In this document: positions 36,218 through 45,949 of the stretch, one piece after another | How the letters are laid out: each line of letters opens with the position of its first letter | Numbering within the stretch: position 1 is the stretch's first letter | DNA from: Aquimarina spongiae | GTDB lineage: Bacteria; Bacteroidota; Bacteroidia; Flavobacteriales; Flavobacteriaceae | DNA: 64,000 nt | Direction: 5' to 3' | Assembly (NCBI RefSeq): GCF_900141785.1 | Contig: NZ_FQYP01000001.1 | Location: 248,001-312,000 of the forward strand | Program-made: the position numbers and the translations under genes | The notes under the pieces: generated by a model | Told to the model about the DNA's origin: nothing | Seen by the model: only the letters and a program-made list of their open reading frames with translations | The model's database searches: none

Positions 36218-38213
36218 TTAGATGATCAACAACCTCTTCTTCAACCAAATTAGGTAATGTTACTTGCAATGAAGGAGTACGTTCCATTTCTCTTTTGATA
36301 GCAAATATGGCTTCTTTATTTCTGGCCCAACTTCTTCTTGAGATTCCGTTGTTTACATCATAGAATAACATTTTATTTAACCTTTCCGAAGCATCTTTAG
36401 AACCATCTAACACCAGACCAAAACCACCATTCATCACTTCTCCCCATCCTACACCACCGCCATTGTGTATGGACACCCATGTTGCTCCTCTAAAGCTATC
36501 TCCGATAACATTATGAATCGCCATATCTGCCGTAAACTTACTACCATCGTAGATGTTACTGGTTTCGCGATAAGGAGAATCTGTACCACTCACATCATGG
36601 TGATCTCTACCTAGTACAATGGGAGCAGTGATTTCTTTATTTTTTATAGCTTGATTAAATGCTTCAGCAATTTTCATTCTTCCTTCTGCATCGGCGTATA
36701 GTATCCTGGCTTGCGAACCTACCACAAGTTGATTTTCTTTGGCTTCTTCTATCCAGGTAATATTATCTTGCATCTGCTGCTGAATTTCTTCCGGAGCTTC
36801 ATTTTTGATAGTTTTCATTACCTCAAGGGCAATTTCATCCGTTTTCTCCAAATCACCTGGATTTCCTGAAGTACACACCCATCTAAACGGTCCAAATCCA
36901 TAATCAAAACACATTGGTCCCAGAATATCCTGAACGTAAGATGGATATTTAAAATCGATTTTATTCTCAGCCATAATATCGGCTCCAGCTCTCGAAGCTT
37001 CTAAAAGAAACGCATTACCATAATCAAAAAAGTAAGTCCCTCTAGCCGTATGAAGGTTGATTGCAGCTGCATGCCTTCGTAGAGATTCTTGCACTTTCGT
37101 TTTAAAAAGCTCGGGATCATTACTAATCATTTTGTTAGCGTCTTTATAACTTACGCCTACGGGATAATATCCGCCAGACCATGGGTTATGCAGGGAGGTT
37201 TGATCAGAGCCTAAATCCACATAGATTTCTTCTTCATAAAATCGCTCCCATACATCTACAATATTTCCTTGATAGGCTATAGAAACTATCTCTTTTTGTT
37301 GTACTGCTTTTTGAACACGAAGTACTAAAGCGTCTATATGATCTACAATTTCATCTACCCAGCCTTGCGAATGCCTTTTTTGTGCTGCATCCGGGTTGAC
37401 TTCTGCGCAAACGGTAATACAACCTGCTATATTTCCTGCTTTGGGTTGGGCACCGCTCATACCACCCAGTCCAGCGGTTAGGAAAATTTTACCTGCAGAT
37501 GTTTCATTAGGTTTAAGTGTTTTTCTAAATGCATTCATCACGGTAATGGTAGTACCATGAACGATTCCTTGTGGACCAATGTACATATAACTCCCGGCGG
37601 TCATTTGTCCGTATTGTGTAACTCCTAAAGCGTTATACTTTTCCCAGTCATTTGGAGTAGAGTAGTTGGGGATCATCATTCCGTTGGTAACAATTACCCT
37701 TGGCGCATCTTTTGAAGAAGGAAATAAACCCATAGGATGTCCAGAATACATATGCAAAGTCTGCTCTTCGGTCATTGTAGCCAGATACTTCATCGTGAGT
37801 AGATATTGTGCCCAATTCTGAAAAACCGCACCGTTTCCACCATAAGTGATCAGTTCGTAAGGATGTTGGGCTACAGCCGGATCCAGATTGTTTTGGATCA
37901 TCAGCATTATTGCACCCGCTTGTGATGTAAGAAACGGGTATTCACTGATTGGACGAGCAAACATATCATAATCAGGCATAAAACGATACATATAAATGCG
38001 ACCAAACTCATTCAATTCACTCAAAAATTCTTCTGCAAGTTCCTTATGCCAGGTTTCTGGAAAATACCGCAAAGCATTTTTGAGCGCTAACTTTTTTTCT
38101 TCGTTAGAAAGGATTTGTTTCCTTTTTGGGGCTCTACTGATTTGCGGATCATATTTTTTCTTTGGCGGTAATACGTCGGGAATTCCTTGTAGTATTTGCT
38201 CTTTAAATGTCAT
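36210..38213 (-). CDS. hutU: Urocanate hydratase
   Basis: Converts urocanate to imidazolonepropionate using NAD as a bound cofactor. The start at 38213 gives MTFKEQILQGIPDVLP (667 residues), while the longer frame up to 38342 runs into hutI and adds 43 residues with no family match. Seen: ITYGGNGAVFQNWAQYLL, GQMTAGSYMYIGPQGIVHGTT, GLGGMSGAQPKAG, and the DYGFGPFRWVCTSG region with the conserved Cys. It is longer than the usual 555 residues, as in the Bacteroidota variant. 10 bp separate it from hutI. Confidence 0.95.
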   Translation of the reverse strand: MTFKEQILQGIPDVLPPKKKYDPQISRAPKRKQILSNEEKKLALKNALRYFPETWHKELAEEFLSELNEFGRIYMYRFMPDYDMFARPISEYPFLTSQAGAIMLMIQNNLDPAVAQHPYELITYGGNGAVFQNWAQYLLTMKYLATMTEEQTLHMYSGHPMGLFPSSKDAPRVIVTNGMMIPNYSTPNDWEKYNALGVTQYGQMTAGSYMYIGPQGIVHGTTITVMNAFRKTLKPNETSAGKIFLTAGLGGMSGAQPKAGNIAGCITVCAEVNPDAAQKRHSQGWVDEIVDHIDALVLRVQKAVQQKEIVSIAYQGNIVDVWERFYEEEIYVDLGSDQTSLHNPWSGGYYPVGVSYKDANKMISNDPELFKTKVQESLRRHAAAINLHTARGTYFFDYGNAFLLEASRAGADIMAENKIDFKYPSYVQDILGPMCFDYGFGPFRWVCTSGNPGDLEKTDEIALEVMKTIKNEAPEEIQQQMQDNITWIEEAKENQLVVGSQARILYADAEGRMKIAEAFNQAIKNKEITAPIVLGRDHHDVSGTDSPYRETSNIYDGSKFTADMAIHNVIGDSFRGATWVSIHNGGGVGWGEVMNGGFGLVLDGSKDASERLNKMLFYDVNNGISRRSWARNKEAIFAIKREMERTPSLQVTLPNLVEEEVVDHLID

Positions 38214-38223
38214 AGCAGTGTTT

Positions 38224-39483
38224 TTAACGGTGAGTTGAATAAATGAGTTCTCCTTTTTTCCATACCTGAGCAGGTGTAAGTTTGCCCTGATGATAAAAGA
38301 TTTCGTTATAATGATCTGTTTCAAAAAGGTTGAAGTCGGCAAGCATATCTGGTACCAATCTTCCCCGATCGGATAAATTTAATGCTGCTGCTGCTCTGTA
38401 GGTGATTCCAGCCAATATTTCTGCATTACTTAATTTTTCGAAAGTTCCCAGAATTGTAGCTTGAGTTAATAAATCTCCCATTGGAGCAGATCCTGGATTC
38501 CAGTCACTCGCAATGGCTACTATTCCGCCTGCATCTAAAATTTTTCTGGCAGGAGTAAAATTACATCCCAAACCGATAGAAGCCCCGGGTAAGGCTACTG
38601 CAACGACATTACTTTTGGCGATCATTTCAATTTCATCTTCTGTACTGGCTTCTAGATGATCAGCACTAATAGCATTAATATTTACGGCTACTTCGCTACC
38701 TCCGGTACTAAATTGATCAGCATGTACGGTAATATCAAATTCCATGGCCTTTGCTTTTCTGAAATACGGATAGATATCAGACGGCATAAAAGCGCTTTTC
38801 TCTATAAAAGCGTCAATTCTATTGCTTAAGTTTTCTTCTTTAAGAATAGGGAACAGTGTATTACTAATATGTTCTAAGTACGATTGATGATCTCCTTCAT
38901 AATCTTTGGGGAGCATATGCCCAGCCAAACAGGTAGCAATAAGATCAGCTTCGGTATTGAGGTTTGCATTTTTGATGGCCCTCAACATTTTTAACTCTTC
39001 TGGAGTAGATAATCCATATCCGCTTTTTACCTCTATTGTGGTTATTCCTTTTTTCAACAAGAGATTAGCTCTTTTGATTACATTGTGAGATAGTTCCTCT
39101 TGAGTGGCATTCCTGGTCTGCATCACGGTATCCCAGATGCCTCCACCTGCTTCTGCAATTTCAAGATACGACTTCCCTGCATTTCTCATTGCATAATCCC
39201 GAGCTCTGCTTCCTGCGAAACAAATATGAGTGTGGGCATCAATAAATCCAGGAACACAAACATGATTGGCTTTAAGTTCAACCATTACCACCTTTGCGTT
39301 CAAGGCTGTTACCTTTTCTTTTAGTTCTGAATAGCTTCCTATAGCATCAATTTTATGGTTTCGGATGAGTATTCCGGCATTTTCAATAAGGTTCAAATTT
39401 TCGTCCTTCACTGATCCTTTGAGGGATAATTTCTCCAAACCAATCAATTGTGTGATGGGACCAATTAGTTTATACTTTTCCAT
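38224..39483 (-). CDS. hutI: Imidazolonepropionase
   Basis: Hydrolyses imidazolonepropionate to formiminoglutamate. The 419-residue amidohydrolase has the metal site HTHICFAG, GITTIEVKSGYGLS, VHADQFSTGGS, ISADHLEAS, and SDWNPGSAPMGDL, all in the family order. It lies between hutH (41-bp gap) and hutU (10-bp gap). Confidence 0.96.
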   Translation of the reverse strand: MEKYKLIGPITQLIGLEKLSLKGSVKDENLNLIENAGILIRNHKIDAIGSYSELKEKVTALNAKVVMVELKANHVCVPGFIDAHTHICFAGSRARDYAMRNAGKSYLEIAEAGGGIWDTVMQTRNATQEELSHNVIKRANLLLKKGITTIEVKSGYGLSTPEELKMLRAIKNANLNTEADLIATCLAGHMLPKDYEGDHQSYLEHISNTLFPILKEENLSNRIDAFIEKSAFMPSDIYPYFRKAKAMEFDITVHADQFSTGGSEVAVNINAISADHLEASTEDEIEMIAKSNVVAVALPGASIGLGCNFTPARKILDAGGIVAIASDWNPGSAPMGDLLTQATILGTFEKLSNAEILAGITYRAAAALNLSDRGRLVPDMLADFNLFETDHYNEIFYHQGKLTPAQVWKKGELIYSTHR

Positions 39484-39524
39484 ACGCGTTACTTATTGTT
39501 TTCCTGTTAGTTTGCTATTATTGA

Positions 39525-41105
39525 TTAATAGACTTCAAATTCTTCAGAGTATTGCGTTTCAAGAGATACATTTTTGTTTTTTGATACCTGATCGGCGATC
39601 GTTGTTATAGTTTTGTTTTTAATCATTTTTATTCCTTCTTCAATATCATCTGCAAATACACGGTCCTTTTCAGCAAAAGGAACATGTTTTCGAATTTCCT
39701 GATGAATTTTGTCCAGAATGATTCCGGATTTCATTGGTTTTCGGTATTCGAATGCCTGCGCAGCAGTAAGTAGTTCTATTGCAAGAATTTTTTCAAGATT
39801 ATCAATAACTCTCAAGGCTTTTCTACCTCCTATGGATCCCATACTTACATGATCTTCTTGACCCAGAGAGGTAGGAATACTATCGGCACTGGAGGGGAAA
39901 CAAAGCCCTTTGTTCTCACTGGCCAAAGCCGCACTGGTATATTGAAGAATCATATACCCTGAGTTGATTCCTGTATCCTCCATTAATAATTTTGGGACGC
40001 CTGGTGAATTTCCTTCTAAAGCCAAATAGATACGACGATCGGAGATGTTTCCTAATTCTGAAGCAGCCAGACACGCATAATCAATAGCCATGGCCAACGG
40101 TTGACCATGAAAACTACCACCGCTTATGGTTAATTCCTCGTCAATAATAATTGGGTTATCTGTTACTGAATTCAACTCTACTTCTAATAATTCTTTAAGA
40201 TGCAACCAGGCATTTCTGGAAGATCCATGTACTTGCGGGATGCAACGCAAAGAATAGGGATCCTGTACGCGATCACAATCAATATGATCCTCCATAATTT
40301 CTGAACCTTTTAATAGAGATTTTACTTTTGAAGCCACGTGGATATTTCCTTTAAAAGGGCGTAATTGATGAAGCTCTTTGTAAAAAGGTTTTACCGAACC
40401 TTGTAATCCCTCGATCATCATGGCTCCGATGATATCAGAATGGGATAAACAATTGTGTAATTTGGCCACTAATTGTACAGCATGCGCAGCTATAAATTGT
40501 GTGCCATTGATCAAGGCTAATCCTTCTTTGGGGCCTAAAGCAATAGGATCCAGACTTAGACTGTCAAATAATTCTTGAGTGGCAATTACGTCACCCTTAT
40601 AGTGTACTTTCCCTAATCCAAGTAAGGGTAAAAATAGGTGGGATAAAGGAGCTAAATCTCCAGAAGCACCTACAGAACCTTGACTAGGAACAACAGGAAT
40701 AGCATCGTTGTCGATATGCCAAAGAATACGATCCAAAGTTTTTTCTGCGATTCCAGAATATCCTTTTGACAAAGATTGTGCTTTAAGAATGAGCATTAGC
40801 TTCGCAATTTCGGTATCAATAGGATCCCCAACACCAACACTGTGGCTTTGTAAAATATTGCTTTGTAATATATTGGTTTCTTCTTTTGATATTTTGGTAG
40901 TACAAAGTGGGCCAAATCCTGTGTTAATTCCATAAACGGGATCGCCTTTTTCTACTATGTTTTGAACGGTACGCTCGCTTTGTCGGATTTTCTCTCTGGC
41001 AGTATCCGAAATCGATGCTTTTCTTTCACCTCTAGCGATTTGCAAAGCAATCCCCGCGGTTAAAAAGTCTTCTCCAAATAAAAAATGGTGCGCTGTTGTT
41101 GACAT
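39525..41105 (-). CDS. hutH: Histidine ammonia-lyase
   Basis: Removes ammonia from histidine to give urocanate. The 526-residue protein has the self-made MIO cofactor triplet Ala-Ser-Gly in GSVGASGDLAPLSHL, with YGINTGFGPL and LINGTQFIAAHAV nearby and QEDHVSMGSIGGRKALRV in the C-terminal half. First gene of the hut operon, divergent from the LysR regulator across 83 bp. Confidence 0.96.
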   Translation of the reverse strand: MSTTAHHFLFGEDFLTAGIALQIARGERKASISDTAREKIRQSERTVQNIVEKGDPVYGINTGFGPLCTTKISKEETNILQSNILQSHSVGVGDPIDTEIAKLMLILKAQSLSKGYSGIAEKTLDRILWHIDNDAIPVVPSQGSVGASGDLAPLSHLFLPLLGLGKVHYKGDVIATQELFDSLSLDPIALGPKEGLALINGTQFIAAHAVQLVAKLHNCLSHSDIIGAMMIEGLQGSVKPFYKELHQLRPFKGNIHVASKVKSLLKGSEIMEDHIDCDRVQDPYSLRCIPQVHGSSRNAWLHLKELLEVELNSVTDNPIIIDEELTISGGSFHGQPLAMAIDYACLAASELGNISDRRIYLALEGNSPGVPKLLMEDTGINSGYMILQYTSAALASENKGLCFPSSADSIPTSLGQEDHVSMGSIGGRKALRVIDNLEKILAIELLTAAQAFEYRKPMKSGIILDKIHQEIRKHVPFAEKDRVFADDIEEGIKMIKNKTITTIADQVSKNKNVSLETQYSEEFEVY

Positions 41106-41136
41106 TTATTGTTGTATGATTTGTTAGTACTAAATT

Positions 41137-41183
41137 AATGGTTACATTTAATAATTAGAAATACCATTTATATCAATTATTAA
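41137..41183. promoter_or_regulatory. Candidate LysR operator between hutH and its regulator
   Basis: Two interleaved inverted repeats fill the 83-bp divergent spacer: AATGGT (41137-41142) with ACCATT (41163-41168), and TTAATAATT (41148-41156) with AATTATTAA (41175-41183). LysR proteins bind such dyads. The bases are mostly A and T, so chance is possible. Confidence 0.4.
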
Positions 41184-41188
41184 TAACT

Positions 41189-42073
41189 ATGAGTTATCAG
41201 TTAGAACTTAGACATTTTAGTTATTTTCTTGCCGTAGCCGAAGAATTACATTTTAGGAAAGCTGCCGATAGACTGTTTATTTCTCAACCTGGATTGAGCA
41301 GACAAATCAAGCAGATGGAAGAGATCATTGGAGCTAAATTATTTGTTAGAGATAAAAGAAATGTAGCGCTTACCGCAGCAGGAATATTTCTAAAAAAAGA
41401 ATTGGAGTATATTTTTAATCATATTGATTTTACCGTAAAGCAAGCTCGATTAGTTGATCAAGGGAGTACAGGAGAGGTAAGGATAGGATTTTTGGGATCC
41501 GCCATTCAAACGGTGATACCAGATATCCTGGTACAGGCTAATCGGGAATACCCTAATATTCAATTTAGCTTGGAGGAAATGTCTAATTATATGCAGGTAG
41601 AAGCTATACAGAAAGATCAGTTGGATCTTGGTTTCGTTAGATTATCCAGGGTTCCTGATGGGCTAAAAATGAAGACTGTGCATACAGATTCGTTTTCATT
41701 GGTGTTGCCCAAAGAACATCATTTAAGTTTGAAAACGTTTAAAAATATTGCTCAGGTGGCAGAGGAAAATTTCATTCTGTTTTCTTCTGATTATAGCTCG
41801 TTGTACTATAATAAAATTATGAGTATCTGTGAGGATAAAGGATTTACTCCCAAAGTGACTCATAAATCTGTACATGCTCAAACTATTTTCAAATTGGTAG
41901 AAAGTGGTCTAGGAGTGGCCATCGTACCTACGTCATTACAGTATGGCTTTAATTTGGCAGTGAAGTTTCTTGAGATCCCAAAAATTCCTCAAAAAGCAGA
42001 GCTTTCGGTGATTTATAAAAAAGACAATCGTAACCCAGCTCTGTCAAAGATAAAAGCTATTATCGATGTTTGA
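41189..42073 (+). CDS. LysR family regulator, probably of the hut operon
   Basis: A 294-residue LysR-type protein. HTH: HFSYFLAVAEELHFRKAADRLFISQPGLSRQIKQMEEIIG in the first 55 residues (recognition part SQPGLSRQ), followed by the two-lobed inducer-binding domain with GEVRIGFLGSAIQTVIPDIL and ESGLGVAIVPTSL. Divergent from hutH, which is the usual arrangement for a regulator of its neighbour. The inducer, likely urocanate or histidine, is inferred. Confidence 0.9.
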   Translation: MSYQLELRHFSYFLAVAEELHFRKAADRLFISQPGLSRQIKQMEEIIGAKLFVRDKRNVALTAAGIFLKKELEYIFNHIDFTVKQARLVDQGSTGEVRIGFLGSAIQTVIPDILVQANREYPNIQFSLEEMSNYMQVEAIQKDQLDLGFVRLSRVPDGLKMKTVHTDSFSLVLPKEHHLSLKTFKNIAQVAEENFILFSSDYSSLYYNKIMSICEDKGFTPKVTHKSVHAQTIFKLVESGLGVAIVPTSLQYGFNLAVKFLEIPKIPQKAELSVIYKKDNRNPALSKIKAIIDV

Positions 42074-42220
42074 TTGTTTTATACAAGTATAATTATTTTT
42101 TTTATTTCTGGATCGGGTTGTTTACTTTTGAAAACGTAATTAAATTGTAGTTTCTTCGTTTATTACTGAGAATGAAGAAATTCTAACAACCAAATAATAA
42201 TTGCTCCAAATTAGATTACT

Positions 42221-42853
42221 ATGAATAAACGAATATTTTTCCTTGTTCTACTTGCTGGTTTTTTATCCCAAAAAATGACTAGCCAAGTTGAATCTTTTCA
42301 AATGGGATTAAAAGTTGGATTGAATGTGGCAGATGTAGTTGGTGACGGGACCGATGATCTTGATGTACGAACAAGTGTACACCTTGGATTGGTTGCTGAA
42401 ATACCTATCATAGAGATCCTAGCTATACAACCAGAATTGTATTATTCTTTCCAGGGATATAAAGCAGATAGCCCAGAACCAAATTTTGAGGATGAAACCT
42501 TAAAGTTGGATTATATTTATCTTACTCCGACGATCAAGTATTATCCATTCTACACCGCTCCAGGTTTTAGTATTGAAGTAGGGCCTCAGGTAGGATATTT
42601 AACTTCTGCAATTCTTGAACGTAAAAATACTGCTAATGGAGGTACAGAAACTTCTGATGTAGATTTGAAAGAGTCTTTTTCCGAAATCGACTTTGGTGTG
42701 AATCTGGGATTAGGGTATCAATTTGAGTTCGGAACCTTTTTTCAAGCCAGATATAACTTCGGAATTGCTGATATCGATGATATTGAAGGATTGGAAGACG
42801 AAGCTTCAATTAGAAATGGAGTATTTCAAGTTTCTTTTGGATACAAGTTTTAG
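42221..42853 (+). CDS. PorT-type outer-membrane beta-barrel protein
   Basis: A 210-residue protein with signal peptide MNKRIFFLVLLAGFLSQKMTSQ. The rest is a small barrel of about eight strands (FQMGLKVGLNVADVV, EILAIQPELYYSFQGY, GFSIEVGPQVGYL, FGVNLGLGYQFEFG) ending in a terminal aromatic residue (VSFGYKF), as outer-membrane barrels do. It matches the OMP_b-brl_2 group. The function is unknown. Terminator at 42882. Confidence 0.85.
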   Translation: MNKRIFFLVLLAGFLSQKMTSQVESFQMGLKVGLNVADVVGDGTDDLDVRTSVHLGLVAEIPIIEILAIQPELYYSFQGYKADSPEPNFEDETLKLDYIYLTPTIKYYPFYTAPGFSIEVGPQVGYLTSAILERKNTANGGTETSDVDLKESFSEIDFGVNLGLGYQFEFGTFFQARYNFGIADIDDIEGLEDEASIRNGVFQVSFGYKF

Positions 42854-42881
42854 GAGACAATAACATACAGATATAAGAACT

Positions 42882-42909
42882 AAAAGCCTGATGATTATCA
42901 GGCTTTTTT
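42882..42909 (+). terminator. Terminator after the barrel gene
   Basis: AAAAGCCTGAT and ATCAGGCTTTT pair around a short loop, followed by T residues. It is between two convergent genes and can serve both. Confidence 0.85.
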
Positions 42910-42931
42910 AATTTTTAAGGAACACCTTGTG

Positions 42932-43300
42932 CTATTGTGGAGGCATAGTGTAGAAAAACTGTTCTTCGGTAATTTTACCATCGTTAACTTCGTAAACACA
43001 AAGCTCTTCTATTTGCATACGACCTTGCCCTTTAAAAGTACAATCCATTTTCATGGTAAGACTAAAATGATTATCGGCTACAAGAGGGTCAGAGATTTGG
43101 CCTCCGTGATACTCTTCTACGGTAGCATACCAGTCCTCACTTTTTTTGATCACGGCTTCTTTACCCGCGGTCACAGAGTTAGGGTATCCTGGCATTTCTT
43201 TGCTTACAACCTTGGTGTCATAAAGTTCGCTTATTGCCTGCATGTTTTCTCCCATACGACAAAGTTCTACTAAACGGTTGGCAACTTGTTCTGTAGTCAT
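42932..43300 (-). CDS. SnoaL-like / NTF2-fold protein
   Basis: A 122-residue soluble protein with the cone-shaped NTF2 fold pattern: short helices (EQVANRLVELCRMGENMQAISELYD), then strands VVSKEMPG, HFSLTMKMDCTF and QIEELCVYEVNDGKITEEQFFY. SnoaL-like proteins are cyclases, isomerases or ligand binders, and no active residue is certain here. It is a lone gene on the minus strand. Confidence 0.8.
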   Translation of the reverse strand: MTTEQVANRLVELCRMGENMQAISELYDTKVVSKEMPGYPNSVTAGKEAVIKKSEDWYATVEEYHGGQISDPLVADNHFSLTMKMDCTFKGQGRMQIEELCVYEVNDGKITEEQFFYTMPPQ

Positions 43301-43399
43301 TAGAATTTGGATTTATTGATTATGCATATTGTTTTAAGTACTTCAAAATACGAAAAACATCAATCCCAAATATTAAATAAAATGTTATATTTTAATTAG

Positions 43400-44707
43400 T
43401 TAATCCAGTGCTTCCTTGTAGGTTTTTAAACAGCGTTCTCTCGCCATCTTGTGCTCTACCATAGGATGAGGGTAAGTGAGTTCATTAAGGTCTTGTACCC
43501 AAGTTTTAATGTACTCAAGATTTTTATCAAATTTGGTAATCTGCGTTGTGGGGTTAAATATTCTAAAATAAGGCGCTGCATCCACACCAGAACCCGACGC
43601 CCATTGCCAATTGCCTACATTGGCAGAAAGATCGTAATCCAATAGTTTTTCCGCAAAGTACGCTTCCCCCCATCTCCAGTCGATCAGTAAGTGTTTACAA
43701 AGAAAACTAGCTACAACCATGCGTACACGATTGTGCATGTAACCAGTTTGATTTAATTCCCGCATTCCTGCATCTACCAAAGGGTATCCAGTTTCTCCAT
43801 TTTTCCACTTTTCAAAATCTGCTTCATCGTTTCGCCATTCTATGCGATCGTATTTAGGTTTGAATGCATGATCCTTGGTTTTGGGATAATGCCATAGAAT
43901 TTGCATAAAAAACTCTCTCCAAATCAGCTCAGACCAAAAGACTTCATTGTTTTGTGAAATTGCTTTTTTTACAATTTTTCTAATACTTACTATTCCAAAG
44001 CGCAAATAAGGACCTAGTTTTGATGTTCCTTGTTCTTTGGCCGGGAAGTTCCTGGTATCTTCATAATTGTCAATTAAGGTAGGGGAGACGTCAAATACAG
44101 GAACTTTGATGCTTGAGGGTTCAAACCCCATTTCGGCTAAGGTAATTTCAGGAAAATGAATATCCTTTACCGTATTACCAAGATATTGTTCTGTAGCTAC
44201 CGATTGTATCAGATCAATATGGAACAGTTCTTTCCATTTATTTTTGTATGGTGTATAGACTACATAAGGATTTCCATCCTTTTTTAGAATATCACCTTTT
44301 TCAAAAATGACTTGATCTTTGTATGTCTGAAATCGAATATTTTTTTGGGTAAGAAATTCCGCTATTTTTTGATCTCTTTCTCGGGCATAGGGTTCATAGT
44401 CATGATTCGTATATACCTCTTTAACATCAAAATTAGTAGTTAATTGATTGAGCACTTCTTCGGGAGTACCATAAAACTTGACCAAAGAGGATTTGTGTTT
44501 TTGATGCAGTTCTTGATTTATTCCTTCTAAGGTATTATAAATAAAGGAAACCCGTGCATCATTTTTTGGTAGGTGATCCAAAATCTTTTTATCAAAGATA
44601 AAGATAGGGAGGACAGGATATTCCGATTGTAGTGCGTTAAATAAACCAATATTATCATCTAGTCGTAGATCTCGTCTAAACCAGAATACAGAAATAGCTT
44701 TACCCAT
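43400..44707 (-). CDS. phrB: Deoxyribodipyrimidine photo-lyase (CPD photolyase)
   Basis: Uses blue light and FAD to split pyrimidine dimers. The 435 residues carry the N-terminal antenna-binding domain (ISVFWFRRDLRLDDNIGL) and the FAD domain with ELIWREFFMQIL, GYPLVDAGMRELNQTGYMHN, RMVVASFLCKHLLIDWRWGE and NVGNWQWASGSGVDAAPYFRIFNP. These fit class I CPD photolyase. Last gene of the SRPBCC-SDR-photolyase operon (2-bp gap), an arrangement common in marine flavobacteria. Confidence 0.95.
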   Translation of the reverse strand: MGKAISVFWFRRDLRLDDNIGLFNALQSEYPVLPIFIFDKKILDHLPKNDARVSFIYNTLEGINQELHQKHKSSLVKFYGTPEEVLNQLTTNFDVKEVYTNHDYEPYARERDQKIAEFLTQKNIRFQTYKDQVIFEKGDILKKDGNPYVVYTPYKNKWKELFHIDLIQSVATEQYLGNTVKDIHFPEITLAEMGFEPSSIKVPVFDVSPTLIDNYEDTRNFPAKEQGTSKLGPYLRFGIVSIRKIVKKAISQNNEVFWSELIWREFFMQILWHYPKTKDHAFKPKYDRIEWRNDEADFEKWKNGETGYPLVDAGMRELNQTGYMHNRVRMVVASFLCKHLLIDWRWGEAYFAEKLLDYDLSANVGNWQWASGSGVDAAPYFRIFNPTTQITKFDKNLEYIKTWVQDLNELTYPHPMVEHKMARERCLKTYKEALD

Positions 44708-44709
44708 TA

Positions 44710-45411
44710 TTAATTTACGTTTAGGGTCGACATTCCTCCGTCAACACCGATAACTTGTCCTGTAATCCAACTACTGTCGTCACTGAGTAGGAATCGTGCA
44801 ATATTGGCAATATCTTCTGCTTGTCCTACTCGTTTCATTGGGTGTCGATTATTCATCAATTCTTTCTTTTTTTCGTTTCCTAATAGACGTTTAGCTAGTG
44901 GCGTTTCGGTTAAGGAAGGTGCAATAACATTAACCCTAAATTGCGGAGCATATTCTGCTGCCAGTGCTTTTGCAAAACCTTCTATTGCTCCTTTTGCGGC
45001 CGCGATACTGGTATGAAATGGCATTCCTACTTTTACGGCTACGGTACTGAAAAAGATTAAACTTGCTTGCTCAGAATTTTTCAGATTTGGTAAGATCGTA
45101 TGAATAATTTTTACCAAAAACATGAAGTTGATTTGCATATCTTCCTCGAAAGCTTTGGGATCCAGCATTTTGAAAGGTTTCAGGTTAATACTCCCAGGAC
45201 AATAAACAAAGCCATCAATTCTTTCTGGTAGGGCAGAAGGATCTATTTCATCCTTGGAAGCGTCATAAGGAATATGGGTTACTTCTAGATTTCCCAAATT
45301 TTCAGAGGTTCTGGACGCGATATATATATTGTGTTCGCTATATAGTTTTAAAGCAATTTCGAAACCAATACCATGGCTTCCTCCGATCAATAAAATATTT
45401 TTTCTTTTCAT
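44710..45411 (-). CDS. SDR family protein of the photolyase operon
   Basis: A 233-residue SDR. GGSHGIGFEIALKLYSEHN is the cofactor motif; FVYCPGSIN replaces the usual NNAG, and the active region reads FFSTVAVKVGMPFHTSIAAAKGAIEGFAKALAAEYAPQ. In place of YxxxK there is IAAAK, so the catalytic Tyr appears to be missing and normal dehydrogenase activity is doubtful. It lies 12 bp after the SRPBCC gene. Confidence 0.85.
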   Translation of the reverse strand: MKRKNILLIGGSHGIGFEIALKLYSEHNIYIASRTSENLGNLEVTHIPYDASKDEIDPSALPERIDGFVYCPGSINLKPFKMLDPKAFEEDMQINFMFLVKIIHTILPNLKNSEQASLIFFSTVAVKVGMPFHTSIAAAKGAIEGFAKALAAEYAPQFRVNVIAPSLTETPLAKRLLGNEKKKELMNNRHPMKRVGQAEDIANIARFLLSDDSSWITGQVIGVDGGMSTLNVN

Positions 45412-45423
45412 ATTCCCAAGGGA

Positions 45424-45918
45424 TTAAGTAAATAGGATTTGGTAGTTGTTATTAGACTCTAAGGTACCAAATAGTTCTTCTAATTTATGTTTTCTATAAT
45501 TAAAAATCTCTGTTAGTTTGGGTTTAACCAATATAGGATGAACCATTTGTCCTAATAGTCCAAAAGGAACTTTATAATCAATGATATCTTCCATCTCTAC
45601 ACCGCCAGGGATTTCTTTAATAAAGTGTTTATGATGCCAAAGGGCGTATGGACCAAACCTTTGTTCGTCCACGAAGTATAATTTGTCCTGAACATGAGTA
45701 ATTTCGGTAACCCATTTGTTTTTGATTCCCGCAATTGGAGTCACAATGTATTGAATGATTTGACCAGAATACATTTCTCGGTCTGCACCAGAGACGATTT
45801 CGAACCCCATATAATCAGGAGTAATCGTTTTTAAGTTTTTTGGGTCTGAAAGAAATTCCCAGGCTTGATCTACAGAAATAGGTAGGTTTTGTTTTGCTCT
45901 TAGGGTATAGATTTTCAT
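45424..45918 (-). CDS. SRPBCC family protein
   Basis: A 164-residue ligand-binding protein: YTLRAKQNLPISVDQAWEFLSDPKNLKTITPDYMGF, then FGPYALWHHKHFIKEI and DIIDYKVPFGLLGQM. These fit the SRPBCC proteins that sit beside SDR and photolyase genes in many bacteria. It is the first gene of the three-gene operon. A large inverted repeat lies 32-68 bp before its start. Confidence 0.88.
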   Translation of the reverse strand: MKIYTLRAKQNLPISVDQAWEFLSDPKNLKTITPDYMGFEIVSGADREMYSGQIIQYIVTPIAGIKNKWVTEITHVQDKLYFVDEQRFGPYALWHHKHFIKEIPGGVEMEDIIDYKVPFGLLGQMVHPILVKPKLTEIFNYRKHKLEELFGTLESNNNYQILFT

Positions 45919-45949
45919 ACTTCAATAATTTGAAGTAAAAATACAATCA

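Noticed and set aside
38214-38342. Longer N-terminus for urocanate hydratase
   Set aside because: It overlaps hutI by over 100 bp and the 43 extra residues have no family character; ATG at 38213 gives the standard start.
42929-43273. 114-codon plus-strand frame
   Set aside because: It is the shadow of the SnoaL-like gene on the minus strand.
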